From contig JACDTU010000001.1 of the NCBI GenBank assembly GCA_022376465.1, positions 1,116,001 to 1,180,000 on the forward strand: a stretch of 64,000 nucleotides of DNA, given 5' to 3'. A model generated the notes under the pieces. The model did not search any database and had not been told where the DNA came from. It worked only from the letters and a program-made list of their open reading frames with translations. Positions 25,101 through 36,664 of this stretch are shown here, in pieces (positions within the stretch are counted from its first letter, which is position 1; the number at the start of each line of letters is the position of its first letter). The translations under genes and the position numbers were made by a program. Origin of the DNA: Cubamyces lactineus. Lineage: Eukaryota > Basidiomycota > Agaricomycetes > Polyporales > Polyporaceae.

Positions 25101-28100
25101 CCGATATGCCGCCATAGTCTATAGGTAGCAGTCGTCATTACCCGGTTGAAAACGCTATATTGTATCAGGTACCCACCCTTCATATTGCGCAAGGAGAAGC
25201 GTTCCCGTCTCAAACAGTATGGAGCACCATTGACATACACGATAGGCTCTTCGCGTAGCGTGATCCACATGATCCGTGCAGCCTCCGGGTGAGCGAAATG
25301 CACTCGGCGTACAACTTCGTCGATGGCTTCCAAGGTGGGTTGTCCGAGAGCATAGATGTTCGTACCTGGGATGTTGCGGAAGTTGATTGCACCGCGCACG
25401 CCATCTGTAACATGGCTTTGGCGACTAATCCACTGGTCGGATTTGAGGAGTGTGCTAGATGGAGGATAAGGTGAGCGTCGCGAGCATGGGGTAAGTAAAG
25501 TGGATCTCACCCTTCTCGCAGAATGATACCACTGCGGTTCTATGTGGACAGTATCAGCATTCGATACACTACACAGATATTGAGAACTATATGTACCCTG
25601 ACAACATGATCGGAGTATTCGTCTCCTAGTATCTGTCCGCCAGCGACCGTGAGGTCGCCTTGCTTACTGGGCAGAAGTGCACGATCAGCCGCACCCGTCT
25701 TGGAGAGTGCAGAAAGATCATTGATGGGCGCGAAGACGTTCAATCGCGAGCCATGAGACTTGCGCAAGAATGTGACTTGTCTACGTAGAGGATGTCAAGG
25801 ACGCCAATCTGTACGACGAACCAAATACTCACGTCCAAATCTCGGTGCGTGGCTGAAGATGATCATGAGTATACTGCACATGGTACGGAGTGTGCGGGTG
25901 ATGCGACTCGCCTTCAGCCACTCGGCAAATGTTTGCTTGAAATCGTCTTGCATCTCAACGTAGTTGGCGAAGGCGATAGCGAAGAAGCTGTGCTTTCTCA
26001 GATGAGCTGTTTCCACTACGATTATAGAACAATACCCTTACTATTTCTCGAGGGACTTAACCGCTTTGTTCAGGTAGTTCTCTCTTTGATTATCGTCGAC
26101 AGCGGTGGTGAGAGAGTAGCGAACCCTGTTCGTGAAGATGTCCTCTCTGAGGTTCACCACGTGGTCGCCTAGTTGCGCAAGTTAGAACATAGCGTTTAGA
26201 CGGAGGCATCGGCGAATACGTACAGACGTCAATGACTTTATCTACCAGCTTCTTCGCCTTAACGCCATGCTCTAAACACCCAATGAGGCTGAGGATGACG
26301 CCGTAGTTACCCATGTGCGCCTTGCGCAATGACTCCAACAGAGAAGGATGGGTGAGGAGCAACTCTATGGCTGATTGAGAATTCTTCTTGTCAAGTTCTG
26401 GATGGGGATGAGTTTAATCTTCCCGAAACAACCAACAGGGACTCAGTTGTCTTACCCTCTTGCAATATGTATGTAATGCGGAGAAGGGACCTATTCATGT
26501 CTTGCTGAGCACTAGCTTGCTCAAGGGCCTGGAGAATCTTGGCATTCGTGGGCTAAACGAAGTCAGTTGACAGGCAGGAGTAACGAACTCGTGCAGCTCA
26601 CAGGTTGTGCCCTACCTGACGGCTGTCAACGTCATCGGTTCAGAAGCATCCTAAGCCACCTTTTGGTCCTACGCTCACCGTGCTTAAGCCAGACACCGAC
26701 CCTACTGACCTTGCTGCGTAAGGGTCCTGAAGCCCTCGATCGAGAAGTTGTTTCCTACGGACGATGCATGCGGCGACCATGGCAAACGTGGTTCGCACGG
26801 CACCCATACCGCAGTTAAACACCAAGCAGGTGGACAACGGGTCGGTCTCTTTAATCACACGAAGATATGCATCAAGATAGTTGTCCTATACCACCACAGT
26901 GAGCGCGGCTTCATACGAGAGAGCCATTCAAGCATACCTCGATTGGCCGGTCCGGGGAAATTGGGATTCTGCGCCAGATTAGTACAACGATCAATAAAAG
27001 ACGTTTCGTACGCACCGATGGTACTAGGGTTAAATATAGGTAAGCCACCAGTGATAAGCAAGCATCCTGGGGGACTTTACCTCAACGTTCCACCCTTCTC
27101 TGCGCATGTTCTCCATCAATTCTCTCTGCGTTCGGACGTTGCCAGAATCGACCGCGGTCCATGTCGGCAGTATAGCTCCTTCACCCTCGCCGGCTTCAGT
27201 GGCTGCGAAGAAATACACATCAGATCCCGAGGGTTAACGGCCACGCCGCGGATCCTCACCAACTTCATTGTGGGTTAGTACAAGCCCGCCGGATCTGCCA
27301 TTCCCGTGTCAATCGTTGCGCTGGAAGCAGTGAGCACGTCGCTTACTTGCTAGCTTCAGCGAGAATATCCTGCTTCAGTCGCCTCTCAATCTCTTCAAGG
27401 TTCTCCGCACGATCAGACAGCTTCAGCGTCCTACGAGGTTCTGAAGCATCGCGGAGTACGAAGGGTCGGCCTGATATATAAACTTCGGGGGAATTACATT
27501 TCAATATGTTTTCAAAACAGCGGAGAGGAAACGATAACCCGCATCTCGCAAGTCGCAATGTCATCTCTAAACGGTATTTGTTTGCTCAACGGTACGAGCA
27601 TGCACTTACCGATGGGCTCCTCTCGAGTGCAGAACCAAACAACGTGAGTGGGATTGGGCATATTTGGTCGACATTGGAGTAGAGACAGGATGGCTCTGAG
27701 GCCCTGTGTGCGAGGCTGCGCCACACCGTAAACGTTTAGATTGCCCTGCTTCGGTGCTCTCCAGTTAGGAGCGCCATGCACATTGATTTCAAGGTCTAGA
27801 GCGCGGCCTGCGAGGTCGTGCTAGATCAGTCATGGATGTGGCAATTCATACATCGTATGGCATGCCTGAAGGGTAGTGATCGGTCTTCAATATGAAGCCA
27901 CGGGAGAGGACACTGCCCGTCCGTGTCTTCACTACGGAGGGTGCTAAGCGTTGCAGCTGGGGCATGAGGTCTAGAGGGGGCGTATCTGGGAGGCCAGTGT
28001 TCTCCACGACGGAGCTACTTAACAGCCGATACCGCAGATCATCTTGTACTGGTCGACGCTGTACGGCGTTCCCGGGTGGAACTTGCGGAGGAGCAGATGC

Positions 28101-28154
28101 CGGGCGATGCCCATCTTGGTGAGCGCCGTTCGTCGTAGCGGAGTCGAACGACAT
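22131..28154 (-). CDS. Paladin-like protein with three phosphatase-type domains
   Basis: A multi-exon gene encoding roughly 1,300-1,400 aa. I set the start at 28154 (MSFDSATTNG) and the stop at 22131-22133. Not every exon edge was resolved. The protein is built from repeats of one unit: a strand containing REEP, then a V-YI/VNG-RP-Y/F-LR block, then a cysteine phosphatase loop. REEP blocks are visible near 27620, 25240 and 23410. The three loops, in protein order, are CGMGAVR (about 26780-26820), CQLGRGR (about 24710-24740) and CQMGRGR (about 22815-22855). All three keep the CX5R cysteine and arginine. Animal paladin (PALD1) has been reported as a phosphoinositide phosphatase, while fungal homologues are named inositol hexakisphosphate-domain proteins. 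Catalysis is plausible here but the substrate is not known. Confidence 0.83.
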
Positions 28155-28589
28155 AGGAAATTGCGAATGTGGTTTCGCAGAGATATGCTGGGGGACTTAG
28201 AGGGATCCGTCGACTCGTAGACTGGAAGAGGCGTTGCGAGAGGATGCGGTATACAAGAGAGCTGAAACGCTTGAGAGACGCCCGAGTCAGCGTCGCGCAC
28301 CGCGTCTCGCGGACCATGATGGCGGCGCGTGCTTCGCGCGTGCCCCGCGTCAGTCACGATACACTCCCCTTAGCCGCCCATTGAAATCAGGTATTCCAGT
28401 TTCCCGGCTGCGATATTTCTCGCGAAAAACATAGGTCTACATTGTGGTCGTAGGGTTTGTGATATAGAGATACAGGATGACTGGACTGCGTCTAACCTTG
28501 GCCCCCAGATGCGACATAACACAGACGGATCAATACAACGCGCGAGGAAATCGCGAACCCAAAGCCTGCCGAAAGGGCACGGTGCACGT
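28155..28589. other. Intergenic between paladin-like gene and eIF6
   Basis: About 435 bp holding the promoter of the paladin-like gene and the 3' end of eIF6, which lies on the same strand. No gene seen. Confidence 0.5.
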
Positions 28590-29558
28590 TCATGCCCAAC
28601 TGTCGATAAGCGAGTCCCGCATCTCCCCAATGACTGCTGCCGAACTTTGGCCTTGAAGCTCTGTACGATTATATTAGGTTCCGAAGATAACCTAGAGGAC
28701 GTAAATTGTACGCACTGAACGCCGCCTCGATGACGCTAATTTCGGTCGCAGTCGTATCAAGGCCGGTGAACGCACACCAGTCATTCACCACAAGACCTGC
28801 TCCCAAGACATCGGATCCGCGGTTGACTGTACCAGCCTGCAGGGAACAAACGTCGTTAGCGGACCCGAGGAGGAGCCTCGTCGGATATACGCACCACGAG
28901 CGGGACCTGCAGAAGACTGCTCAGTTCATCCTGGTCTTGGATACTCGTTTTCGGGTGTACAATGCCGCCCTGGTTCGAGATGACGGCATAACTTCCGACG
29001 AGTACGTTGTCGGCGATCGTCTGTCGGAAGACTTCTACCTTGAGCACATCTGCAATTATCTCTTCCGTTTCGCGGTCGATATCGGGGTGCACCAATGCGA
29101 CATAATCGTTGCATGCGATGACGTTCCCGAGGGCAGATAGCCGCTCCTCTACTCTTTGGATTGCGACGGAATCCGGGAGAGAGTTGCGGAGGTGCTGAAG
29201 CTCTTGGTCGGTGGTCGTGGATGGTACGAGCAAACCATGGCGATTGCCTACCACGTTGAGGTCAGGACTGAGTTATGCACGCATAGAAGGGGAAACGCAC
29301 CTGCGGTTAGCCGACCTATGATCCGCGTTCCGCCAATACTCGTGTGCACGATCGGGATGACATCTCCAAGTTCGCTCTCGAACGCGGAGTAAAAGTTGGT
29401 GCTGCCTTGAATAGCGCAAAGACAGTAGCTGTTCGTCAGCTTGGAAAAGACACCGATGTCGCTGCTGTTCTCGAATTGGATGCCTGGATCCGGAGGTGAA
29501 TCTCTGCAGAGTTTTCTGTGGCCTTTGCAGGCAATCGCGACGACGTACGGGTAGCCAT
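28590..29558 (-). CDS. TIF6: Eukaryotic translation initiation factor 6 (245 aa)
   Basis: eIF6 binds the 60S ribosomal subunit, prevents premature joining with 40S and is needed for pre-60S maturation in the nucleolus and export. Exons: 29558-29549, 29483-29301, 29247-28895, 28836-28716 and 28660-28590. The sum gives exactly 245 aa, the usual length of the family. Recognisable segments include [10 protein letters not shown] at the N-terminus, [32 protein letters not shown] and the C-terminal MRDSLID. The five-fold repeat of the pentein-like fold is preserved. Exon 1 is only 10 nt and codon 4 is split by the first intron. The gene is divergent from the NDUFAF7 gene, from which it is separated by 336 bp. 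Confidence 0.97.
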
Positions 29559-29894
29559 TTTGTCGTAAAAGTGATCGCGCGCAAGTTTGTAAGGCTTTTG
29601 GTCTGAAACGAGGGGTTGGCGAAGTGTAAGTGAGTTGTGGCGGGGTATGTGCGAGTGGTTGGTGGGTAAGAACGCGCCGCGGCGAGAAATTATAAAAGTT
29701 ATAAAGCAAGTCACGCCGCGGCACCGAGCGCATCCGCGCGCGCACATCTCTCACTCTCAACCCACCTCTATCATCGCTACACGGCCTCTCCTCTGACTCG
29801 AGAATACCACCTGACTGTGAACCAGAGTTCTTTGCGGTTTCGGCACACAATACAGTCAGTCTAAACATCCTCGCCGGACAGCGGCAAAGCCAGC
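29559..29894. promoter_or_regulatory. Shared divergent promoter region, eIF6 / NDUFAF7
   Basis: A 336-bp region between two divergent start codons. AT-rich TATAAAAG/TATAAAG sequences occur around 29690-29705. Which gene they serve cannot be decided from sequence. Confidence 0.5.
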
Positions 29895-31863
29895 ATGACT
29901 TGGTCACGGAACCGTCCACTCATGAACATGCTGCGTTCATACGGCGTCGCGTACCTTCCGTATCATCGAAGTGCACGCGTGGTTTCCGCCCAATGTATAC
30001 CAATACACCAACGATGTTATGCAACCGGTGTTCCTGGACATGACGGTCCAACTGAGGTGGAAAAGATACTGCTGGACACTATCAAGGTACGCCTCTACTT
30101 GAACCCCACCGCGGCGTGCGTATCACAATGCGCTCTCTGCTCTACAATGCTACGTGCTATAATGGCCTGCATACGGAATAGGCATAAATGTCTTGCGGCC
30201 GAGAATAGTCACTGTTGGCCTTTCATGTGTGGCCCGACTACATTCTATGGACCAGCTACCGGTTGGCGTGTTTGGCGTGTATAATAACTGAACAGCTTGA
30301 AGGCTACAGGCCCTATCTCATTCGCAACGTACATGCAAATGTGTCTGTCCCATCCTACGGCAGGATACTACATGAAAACGGCTAAGCCTGTCATTGGCTC
30401 TGAAGGAGACTTCATCACGAGCCCGGAGATTAGCCAAGTATTCGGCGAGGTAGAGTTGTTCATGTATTCATGGAGCTCTAGCGATAACGACCGTTTAGTG
30501 ACATTTGTAGCTTCTTGGAGTATGGCTCCTTTCGCAATGGATGTATGCTGGGTCCGGCCGAGAAATCCGCTTGCTGGAGCTTGGGCCCGGACGCGGAACG
30601 CTCATGCACGATGTTCTAAGGGTATGTGATGTGTCAGCGCTGAATGACTTCCACCAATCTGAACTTCTCTCTTGTACCTTGTACCTAGGTGTTCTCGCAA
30701 TTCCCAGCCGCGCGCTCGGCGACTAAGGAAATCCACCTAGTGGAGACAAGTCCGACGATGCGAGCAGCTCAGGAGGCCAAGCTGTCTTTCCTGGCGCAAA
30801 CCCACGGCTGGGCTTTGCACTGGCACGATGGGCTCGACCAGGTACAACACGATGGCAGCAAGTTCACGCTTGCCCTCGCGCATGAGTTCTTCGACGCACT
30901 GCCGTTTCATCTCCTGCAGGTTCGTTAACGTGAATTGAAGCCACCGTTCAACCAACTCACAACCTATCTACGGCAGAAAACACATCATGGGTGGCAAGAG
31001 GTGCTAATTACCTCGGAACGGGACCCTGCTTCACCCACTGTGCTAAAACCCGGTGCGAGCAGTCCGTCACTCGACTTCCCATCGACGGCTCCCCCGCTCC
31101 CGGCAAATACGAGTCGCTTCCGGCAAGTCCTGTCGCCCACACCAACTCCGTCTTCGACCCTTCTAGGCTTGTCGTCCACGCGCTTCCAGAAGCTCTCCAT
31201 CGGCTCCAGGATAGAGGTCTCTCCTGCATCATTCAAGATTGCTCGGCGGTTGGGCGAGCTACTTTATGACGAGGAGGACGGGTCTCAGTCTGCTGGGAGC
31301 GCGCTTATTGTCGACTACGGGGGCAACAAAGTCTACGGCAATTCGTTCAGGGTAAACCGGCAGTCTGCCCTATATGTACTATCTGACGTTGTATGTGTCG
31401 ATACAGGCTTTCAAGGACCACAAGATTGTAGACCCTTTCCATCGTCCTGGCCAGTGCGACCTTACGGTCAACGTTGACTTCGCCTATTTGAAGGAAGCCA
31501 GTGCTGACTTGGGTTAGTTTGGAATGTCGTCATGCATGCGCTCCATGGTCTGACATCCGCTGTTCACATGTAGCCACGCATCATGGACCACTTTCTCAAG
31601 CAATCTTCCTGCACCGCATGGGCCTACAACCACGCCTGGACGCTCTCAAAGCCGCCGCAAAGGACGACGAGCGGAGAAAGCAGATTGATCAAGCGGCAAA
31701 GAGACTTGTCGACCCCACTGGTATGGGTACACAGTACCAGGTCATGGGGATGACAGGCAAGACGAAGAAAATATTGACTGACGAGGAACGTTGGCCTTTT
31801 ATTGAGGCGGTGCAGCACCACGGAGAGAGTATGGATGTTGGGCAGCGACCATTAACGAATTGA
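29895..31863 (+). CDS. NDUFAF7: Mitochondrial arginine methyltransferase NDUFAF7, complex I assembly (483 aa)
   Basis: A SAM-dependent methyltransferase of the DUF185 family. In animals it dimethylates an arginine of the complex I subunit NDUFS2 early in assembly in the mitochondrial matrix. Exons: 29895-30086, 30303-30449, 30511-30621, 30689-30919, 30977-31351, 31407-31512 and 31574-31863. The frame closes to 483 aa. The N-terminal 45 residues are rich in Arg/Ser and end with RCYATG, as in a mitochondrial presequence. Family motifs seen: [18 protein letters not shown], the SAM loop [10 protein letters not shown] and [13 protein letters not shown] 29895 and the in-frame ATG at 29922 are both possible starts. 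Exon 2 uses the acceptor at 30302, which restores IKATGPIS. A low-complexity S/P/T insert of about 50 residues lies after the HEFFDALP motif. Confidence 0.93.
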
Positions 31864-32264
31864 GGGTATTTCTCTGTTCTATAGAGTAGATTCACGATAA
31901 TGTTACGGGTATTCTGATCCTTTCTGAGGGAATAGCCGTCGCCGTAGTCAGCGTATTACGCGCTGCACTGAAGTCCATGAGGTTATGCTGATTTTATTCG
32001 CCATTATCGTACAATTGGCTAAGAGCCCCGATGTAGGGAGAGTGGCCGGGGTGGAAGGTAGGCACAAGGAACGCACCATACGAGACGTCGCCCTAAGAGA
32101 ATATGCCAACGAAGTAGGTATGCTGCGGGGTATAGTCGATGGTTGTCTACTAAGTGGGTCTGTAGCACGACGACCTTCTATGAGTGGCATGTACGTATGC
32201 ATAGTGCAAGGATCTAACGTACTTTCGTAGTGTGGTAGAGGTAGAAGAAATTACCGACCGCGTG
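31864..32264. other. Intergenic between convergent NDUFAF7 and FRA10AC1 genes
   Basis: About 400 bp containing the two 3' ends. No gene or structured RNA was recognised. Confidence 0.5.
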
Positions 32265-33092
32265 CTATGGCGAAGGTGTGGCAACACTCGTTCTCCTACG
32301 AGGCGAACGGGAGCGAGAGGTATGCTCCCGCCTGCGAGTGTGCTCATGCTCGGAGTGTTCATGGCTCTTGCTACGTCGTGGCTCCTTCGATTCATGACCT
32401 AGGTCGTCTCCGTGTCTGTCGCGGGATCTCCGCCGTTTCCTGGAATCTGCCCTTGGTTCATCGTCGTTGACCCGGCGACTGCTGCCAGCGTCACGACGCG
32501 CTTCCTGCCGTCTCGCTTCTTCCTTCTCCTTGTTCCGCTTGTACATAAGCTTTTTAACGCATTTCGGGCACAAGACGACCTTGACAAGGGCGAACTTGCT
32601 TTCACCGTGCTCCAAATACGAGAATGGGAGTTCCAACGTGGTTAATGCAGGCCGGATGTCGTCGCCTTGTTCCGGGAACTCTTTATGTAGCGGGCAACGG
32701 GTATTGCCGCAGGTTGTTTCGCCTGCGCCAGAGAGAACTTCCTCTTCGGTCCGCCATCGCAGCGCGAACTGTTCAACGTATCAGAGATTCCGTCTCATTG
32801 AGGCTGTATGGTCACTGGCCTACCTACATTTCCAGATTTGTAATGTTTTAGGTCGCAGACAGCGTACTCTCGATAAAGTGAAGAATAGTACTTCTTGGCA
32901 AGCCTTTCGTCCCACGGGAGCTGCCTTTCATCTACTCCATCGTCTTCGCGTAAGAATCTGCCAACGTAATACAATGAGCTCAGTGTAGCAAAGTAGCGAG
33001 TTGGCTCACTTGTGAGAGCTCTTCAAGATATCAAATTCCGATATACCTCCCTGGTTAGAGGGGCCTGCAGCACTTGACCGGATCAGAGACAT
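32265..33092 (-). CDS. FRA10AC1: FRA10AC1 family nuclear protein (238 aa)
   Basis: Exons: 33092-33010, 32957-32828 and 32768-32265. The frame closes to 238 aa. The conserved order of the family is present: EFDILKSSHKFLRED, WDERLAKKYY, REYAVCDLKHYK, FALRWRTEEEV, then a cysteine pair CGNTRC and the LPFSYLEHGE block, followed by a second pair CPKC. The four cysteines probably bind zinc. The C-terminal 80 residues are rich in R, S, K, E and H, like RS-type tails of splicing-linked proteins. The human homologue is a nuclear protein found with spliceosomes; its exact role is unclear. The gene is divergent from CCT5 with 274 bp between start codons. Confidence 0.9.
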
Positions 33093-33366
33093 GCTACAAA
33101 GAGCCTGTATGGTGGCAATCGTTCGGATGCAAGCGTATGCAAGATAACACAGCGGTGGCCAATATACGCCGTACTTAAAGGTAGTTTGGGAGTGGCTACT
33201 GAAACCACAGCGTAAGTGTAGTGACCGACGCGTTCGTGACAGAGGGTCACAGTCACACGTGTACTGAATGCGGCAGTCACGCGTACTCTAGGATTATGAC
33301 GGGCGCTTGCAAAGCTGAGTATTCTAGTCCCTTCATCTTGGTCGACCTTGCTCCTCCTCGTCCATC
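33093..33366. promoter_or_regulatory. Shared divergent promoter region, FRA10AC1 / CCT5
   Basis: A 274-bp region between two divergent start codons. No classical TATA box is evident. It must hold both core promoters. Confidence 0.5.
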
Positions 33367-35501
33367 ATGTCCCAGGAACCCCAAGCATTGTACGCGACCG
33401 ATGAGGTATGCGTGTACGTGAGCTATGCTGTTACTATTTTCTTACCCAGGCGATAGTATGGTCGGCCGTTCATCATCCTGCGCGAGCAGGCCAAGAAGAC
33501 GAGGAGCCATGGAATAGAGGCAATTAAGGTGAGTATTTCGGTATCCATCTGCTGCCCCTCATTAATGCATTCGTAGTCGAACATCCTTGCTGCTCGCACT
33601 GTTGCGAACATCATCCGTACATCTCTGGGTCCTAGAGGTGCGCGTTCAAGCACCATCCGAAAGGCGTCTGTCTCATTCCCCCCTCGCATAGGTCTCGACA
33701 AGATTCTCATCTCTCCCGATGGCGACATCACTGTAACGAACGATGGTGCTACGATTCTCTCGCAAATGGAGGTCGAGCATCAGATCGCGAAGTTGCTCGT
33801 ACAGCTCTCAAAAAGTCAGGACGATGAGATCGGCGACGGAACTACGGGTGTAGTGGGTACGTATGCCAATTCGTCGTACATGGTACGGGGAACTAAGCGC
33901 CAGTACAGTTCTGGCCGGTGCCCTCCTCGAACAAAGTCAAGAACTTCTTGATCGTGGTATCCACCCTATCCGGATAGCGGATGGTTTCGACCGCGCATGC
34001 GCCGTCGCGGTTGAGCAACTGGACCGCATCTCCGACCGTGTGCAATTCTCTAAAGATGACACCTCCAACCTCCTGAAGACTGCTATGACTAGTCTTGGCA
34101 GCAAAATGTACGTCGCGCGCCCTATCCTAGCTCACCCCATCATCCGCAGCCGAGTGTCTCCGCGTACTGATTGCTTCACAGTGTGTCGAAGGAGCACCAA
34201 CAGTTCGCTGAGATCGCCGTTCAAGCTGTTATGGCTGTAGCGGACCTTGAACGAAGAGATGTTCCATTTGACATGATCAAGGTTGACGGCAAAGTCGGAG
34301 GCTCGCTTGCGGACACGAAGCTCATCCGCGGTGTACTCATCGACAAGGACATGTCGCATCCCCAGATGCCCAGCACCGTTCGCGACGCGAAGCTCGCCAT
34401 CCTGACGTGCCCGTTCGAGCCTCCGCGCCCGAAGACTAAGCACAAACTTGATATCACCAGCGTGGAGGAGTACCGCAAACTACGCGATTACGAGAAGGAG
34501 AAGTTCGAAGACATGATCAAGCGCGTCAAGGACACTGGCGCGAACTTGGTGATCTGCCAGTGGGGTTTCGATGACGAGGCAAACCACCTACTCATGCAGA
34601 ACGATCTCCCTGCCGTGCGGTGGGTTGGTGGCCCTGAGATCGAGGTCAGTGAATTCACGTACATCTCATCGGTATGAATCCTCACCGAACGTGTAGCTCA
34701 TCGCGATTGCTACCAACGGACGCATCGTTCCTCGTTTCGAGGACCTTACACCCGAAAAACTCGGAAAGGCTGGTCTAGTACGAGAAATCACCTTTGGCAC
34801 AACACGCGACAAGATGCTGGTGATCGAGGAATGCGCGAACGCACGGACAGTCACCGTCTTCGTCCGGGGTTCCAATAAGATGGTATGTGGTTCTCGCTCA
34901 CCGACTGCCGTGCACTGATCACAAATTTGCTTGTAGATCGTTGATGAGGCGAAGCGTGCACTGCATGATTCAATCTGCGCTGTCCGTAACCTCGTTATCG
35001 ACAACCGCGTTGTATACGGTGGTGGTGCCGCGGACATCAGTTGTTCGCTCGCTGTTGGCAAGGCTGCGGACGAGATCCCCTCGATCGAGCAGTATGCCAT
35101 GCGTGCGTTCGCGTCTGCGCTCGATGCCATCCCGCTTGCGCTCGCTGAGAACAGTGGCCTCTCACCGATCGAGACGCTCGCGGAAGTCAAGAGCCGACAG
35201 GTGAAGGAGGGCAACTCGACGCTTGGTATCGACTGCCTGAGCAAGGGCGAGAACGGTACACATCAATCATTTACTTCGAATCCACCACTTGCTAACATTG
35301 AGCATGCGCTATCAGACATGAAGAAACAAAATGTGTACGACCCGCTCATCTCGAAGAGGCAGCAATACCTTCTCGCCACGCAGCTAGTGCGGGCGGTACT
35401 GAAGATCGGTGCGTATATGTTCGTTCGTATGCGACCCGGTACTGACACAGGATGCCTTCCTAGACGACGTGATTACGGCAGGGGAGCTCGATGCAGAGTA
35501 A
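33367..35501 (+). CDS. CCT5: T-complex protein 1 subunit epsilon, CCT5 (544 aa)
   Basis: A subunit of the cytosolic TRiC/CCT chaperonin that folds actin, tubulin and other proteins using ATP. Exons: 33367-33405, 33457-33528, 33577-33637, 33692-33856, 33909-34107, 34182-34644, 34697-34882, 34937-35255, 35316-35408 and 35464-35501. The frame closes to 544 aa, typical for the family. Diagnostic segments: SLGPRGLDKIL and TNDGATIL near the ATP site, [12 protein letters not shown] with the catalytic aspartate, [12 protein letters not shown] in the apical domain, [10 protein letters not shown] and the C-terminal [10 protein letters not shown]. The epsilon assignment rests on the N-terminal [19 protein letters not shown] region and the DIT-VEEY apical segment. 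Confidence 0.97.
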
Positions 35502-36664
35502 ATCAACCATGTAAATTAGATGCAACGCGTTATTTTCCAGACCCGTACCGCTAGCGTGCCACGAAGTTGGGCCGTGAGCACCTTTCCCAAGGATTGGTCC
35601 ATCGAACGCCTCCAGCGCAACTTTACGCTTGGATCTCTCGGACAGGATCAAGAGCGCTGGTTGATGACCGCTCGCAGCATGCACTCGCTAGCGCGTCCAT
35701 GAAGATGCTGAGACTTACGCAAAGTGGTGCGTCCTCACAGACAATTATATACAATTATATAGGTGAAGGAGCGCCTAGTGTTAGCACCTGAGCCCGTAGG
35801 ATCGAGGCGACTTTGTCTCATGTGTTTGACACTTATTGCACATTCGCACTCTGCAACATAACAACAAGTCGCTGGACATCTGCCACTGCATCTGTACGGC
35901 ATTCGGAGGTTTACGGTGTCCTGTAGAATTATCGGTACTAAGCACCCGGCACTGATAGCACTACCAATGGGAAGAGCACGTTTGCCGAACATTTCACAGA
36001 TGCGGACCCATTAGCCTCTGCATGCGAAGAGCCTGCACATGTGTTTCCGGCCGATCAGTGCTTGATTCCTCGACCATGTATGCGTCCACGGTTCACTAGG
36101 TGAGTGACGAGTCAATGTCCAGCTTCATATCTCCGTCTCATCGGAAAGCTGCAGCCCACGCGGAATCTGAGCTGGCACATGTTGAATGACCTGCCCTCAT
36201 GCCATCTTGTTAGTATCAGAAGCTCGTAGCGATTGCCAAATGCCCCTAAAGTTTGAATCGTGATCGGCGATGGAACGGCGGAGATAATCTTGCATTGTGC
36301 ATGCTGGTGAGCTCACATCGACTCACACCTCATATTTTTACTCACTCGCCGCCTGTCTCCATGAGAGCGGGGTGAAGTACCCTTCGCAGATCTCACCAGC
36401 GCTGCGTGATGTTAACATGCAAATCCAACACCGCCTGGCTCATCTACTGCCTGCCGGGTCGCTATAATAGACGTCCGATACGACCTTCATCGTGGAGCAG
36501 CGCTTAGAGGCGCTTAGCATGCCCGTTTCAGGGTCAGCCAAGACGACCCAATGCAGACGCATGTTGCCTGCGAAATGGCATCCCGGATGTGATCCACGAG
36601 GGTATAAAGGCAGCTCTGCCGCCATGCTGGCTGACAAGGCCCCCTTTCCTGCGCCCATCATACC
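35502..36664. other. Intergenic between CCT5 and the hydrolase gene
   Basis: About 1.16 kb with no supportable gene. Its right end contains a TATA box for the hydrolase. Confidence 0.5.
36604..36609 (+). promoter_or_regulatory. TATA box of the alpha/beta hydrolase gene
   Basis: TATAAA lies within the GGGTATAAAGGC sequence, about 60 nt before the start codon at 36665. Confidence 0.55.

Noticed and set aside
35520..35702. A 60-codon frame just after CCT5
   Set aside because: CCT5 ends with the expected ITAGELDAE at 35501. The frame has no domain and probably lies in 3' UTR.
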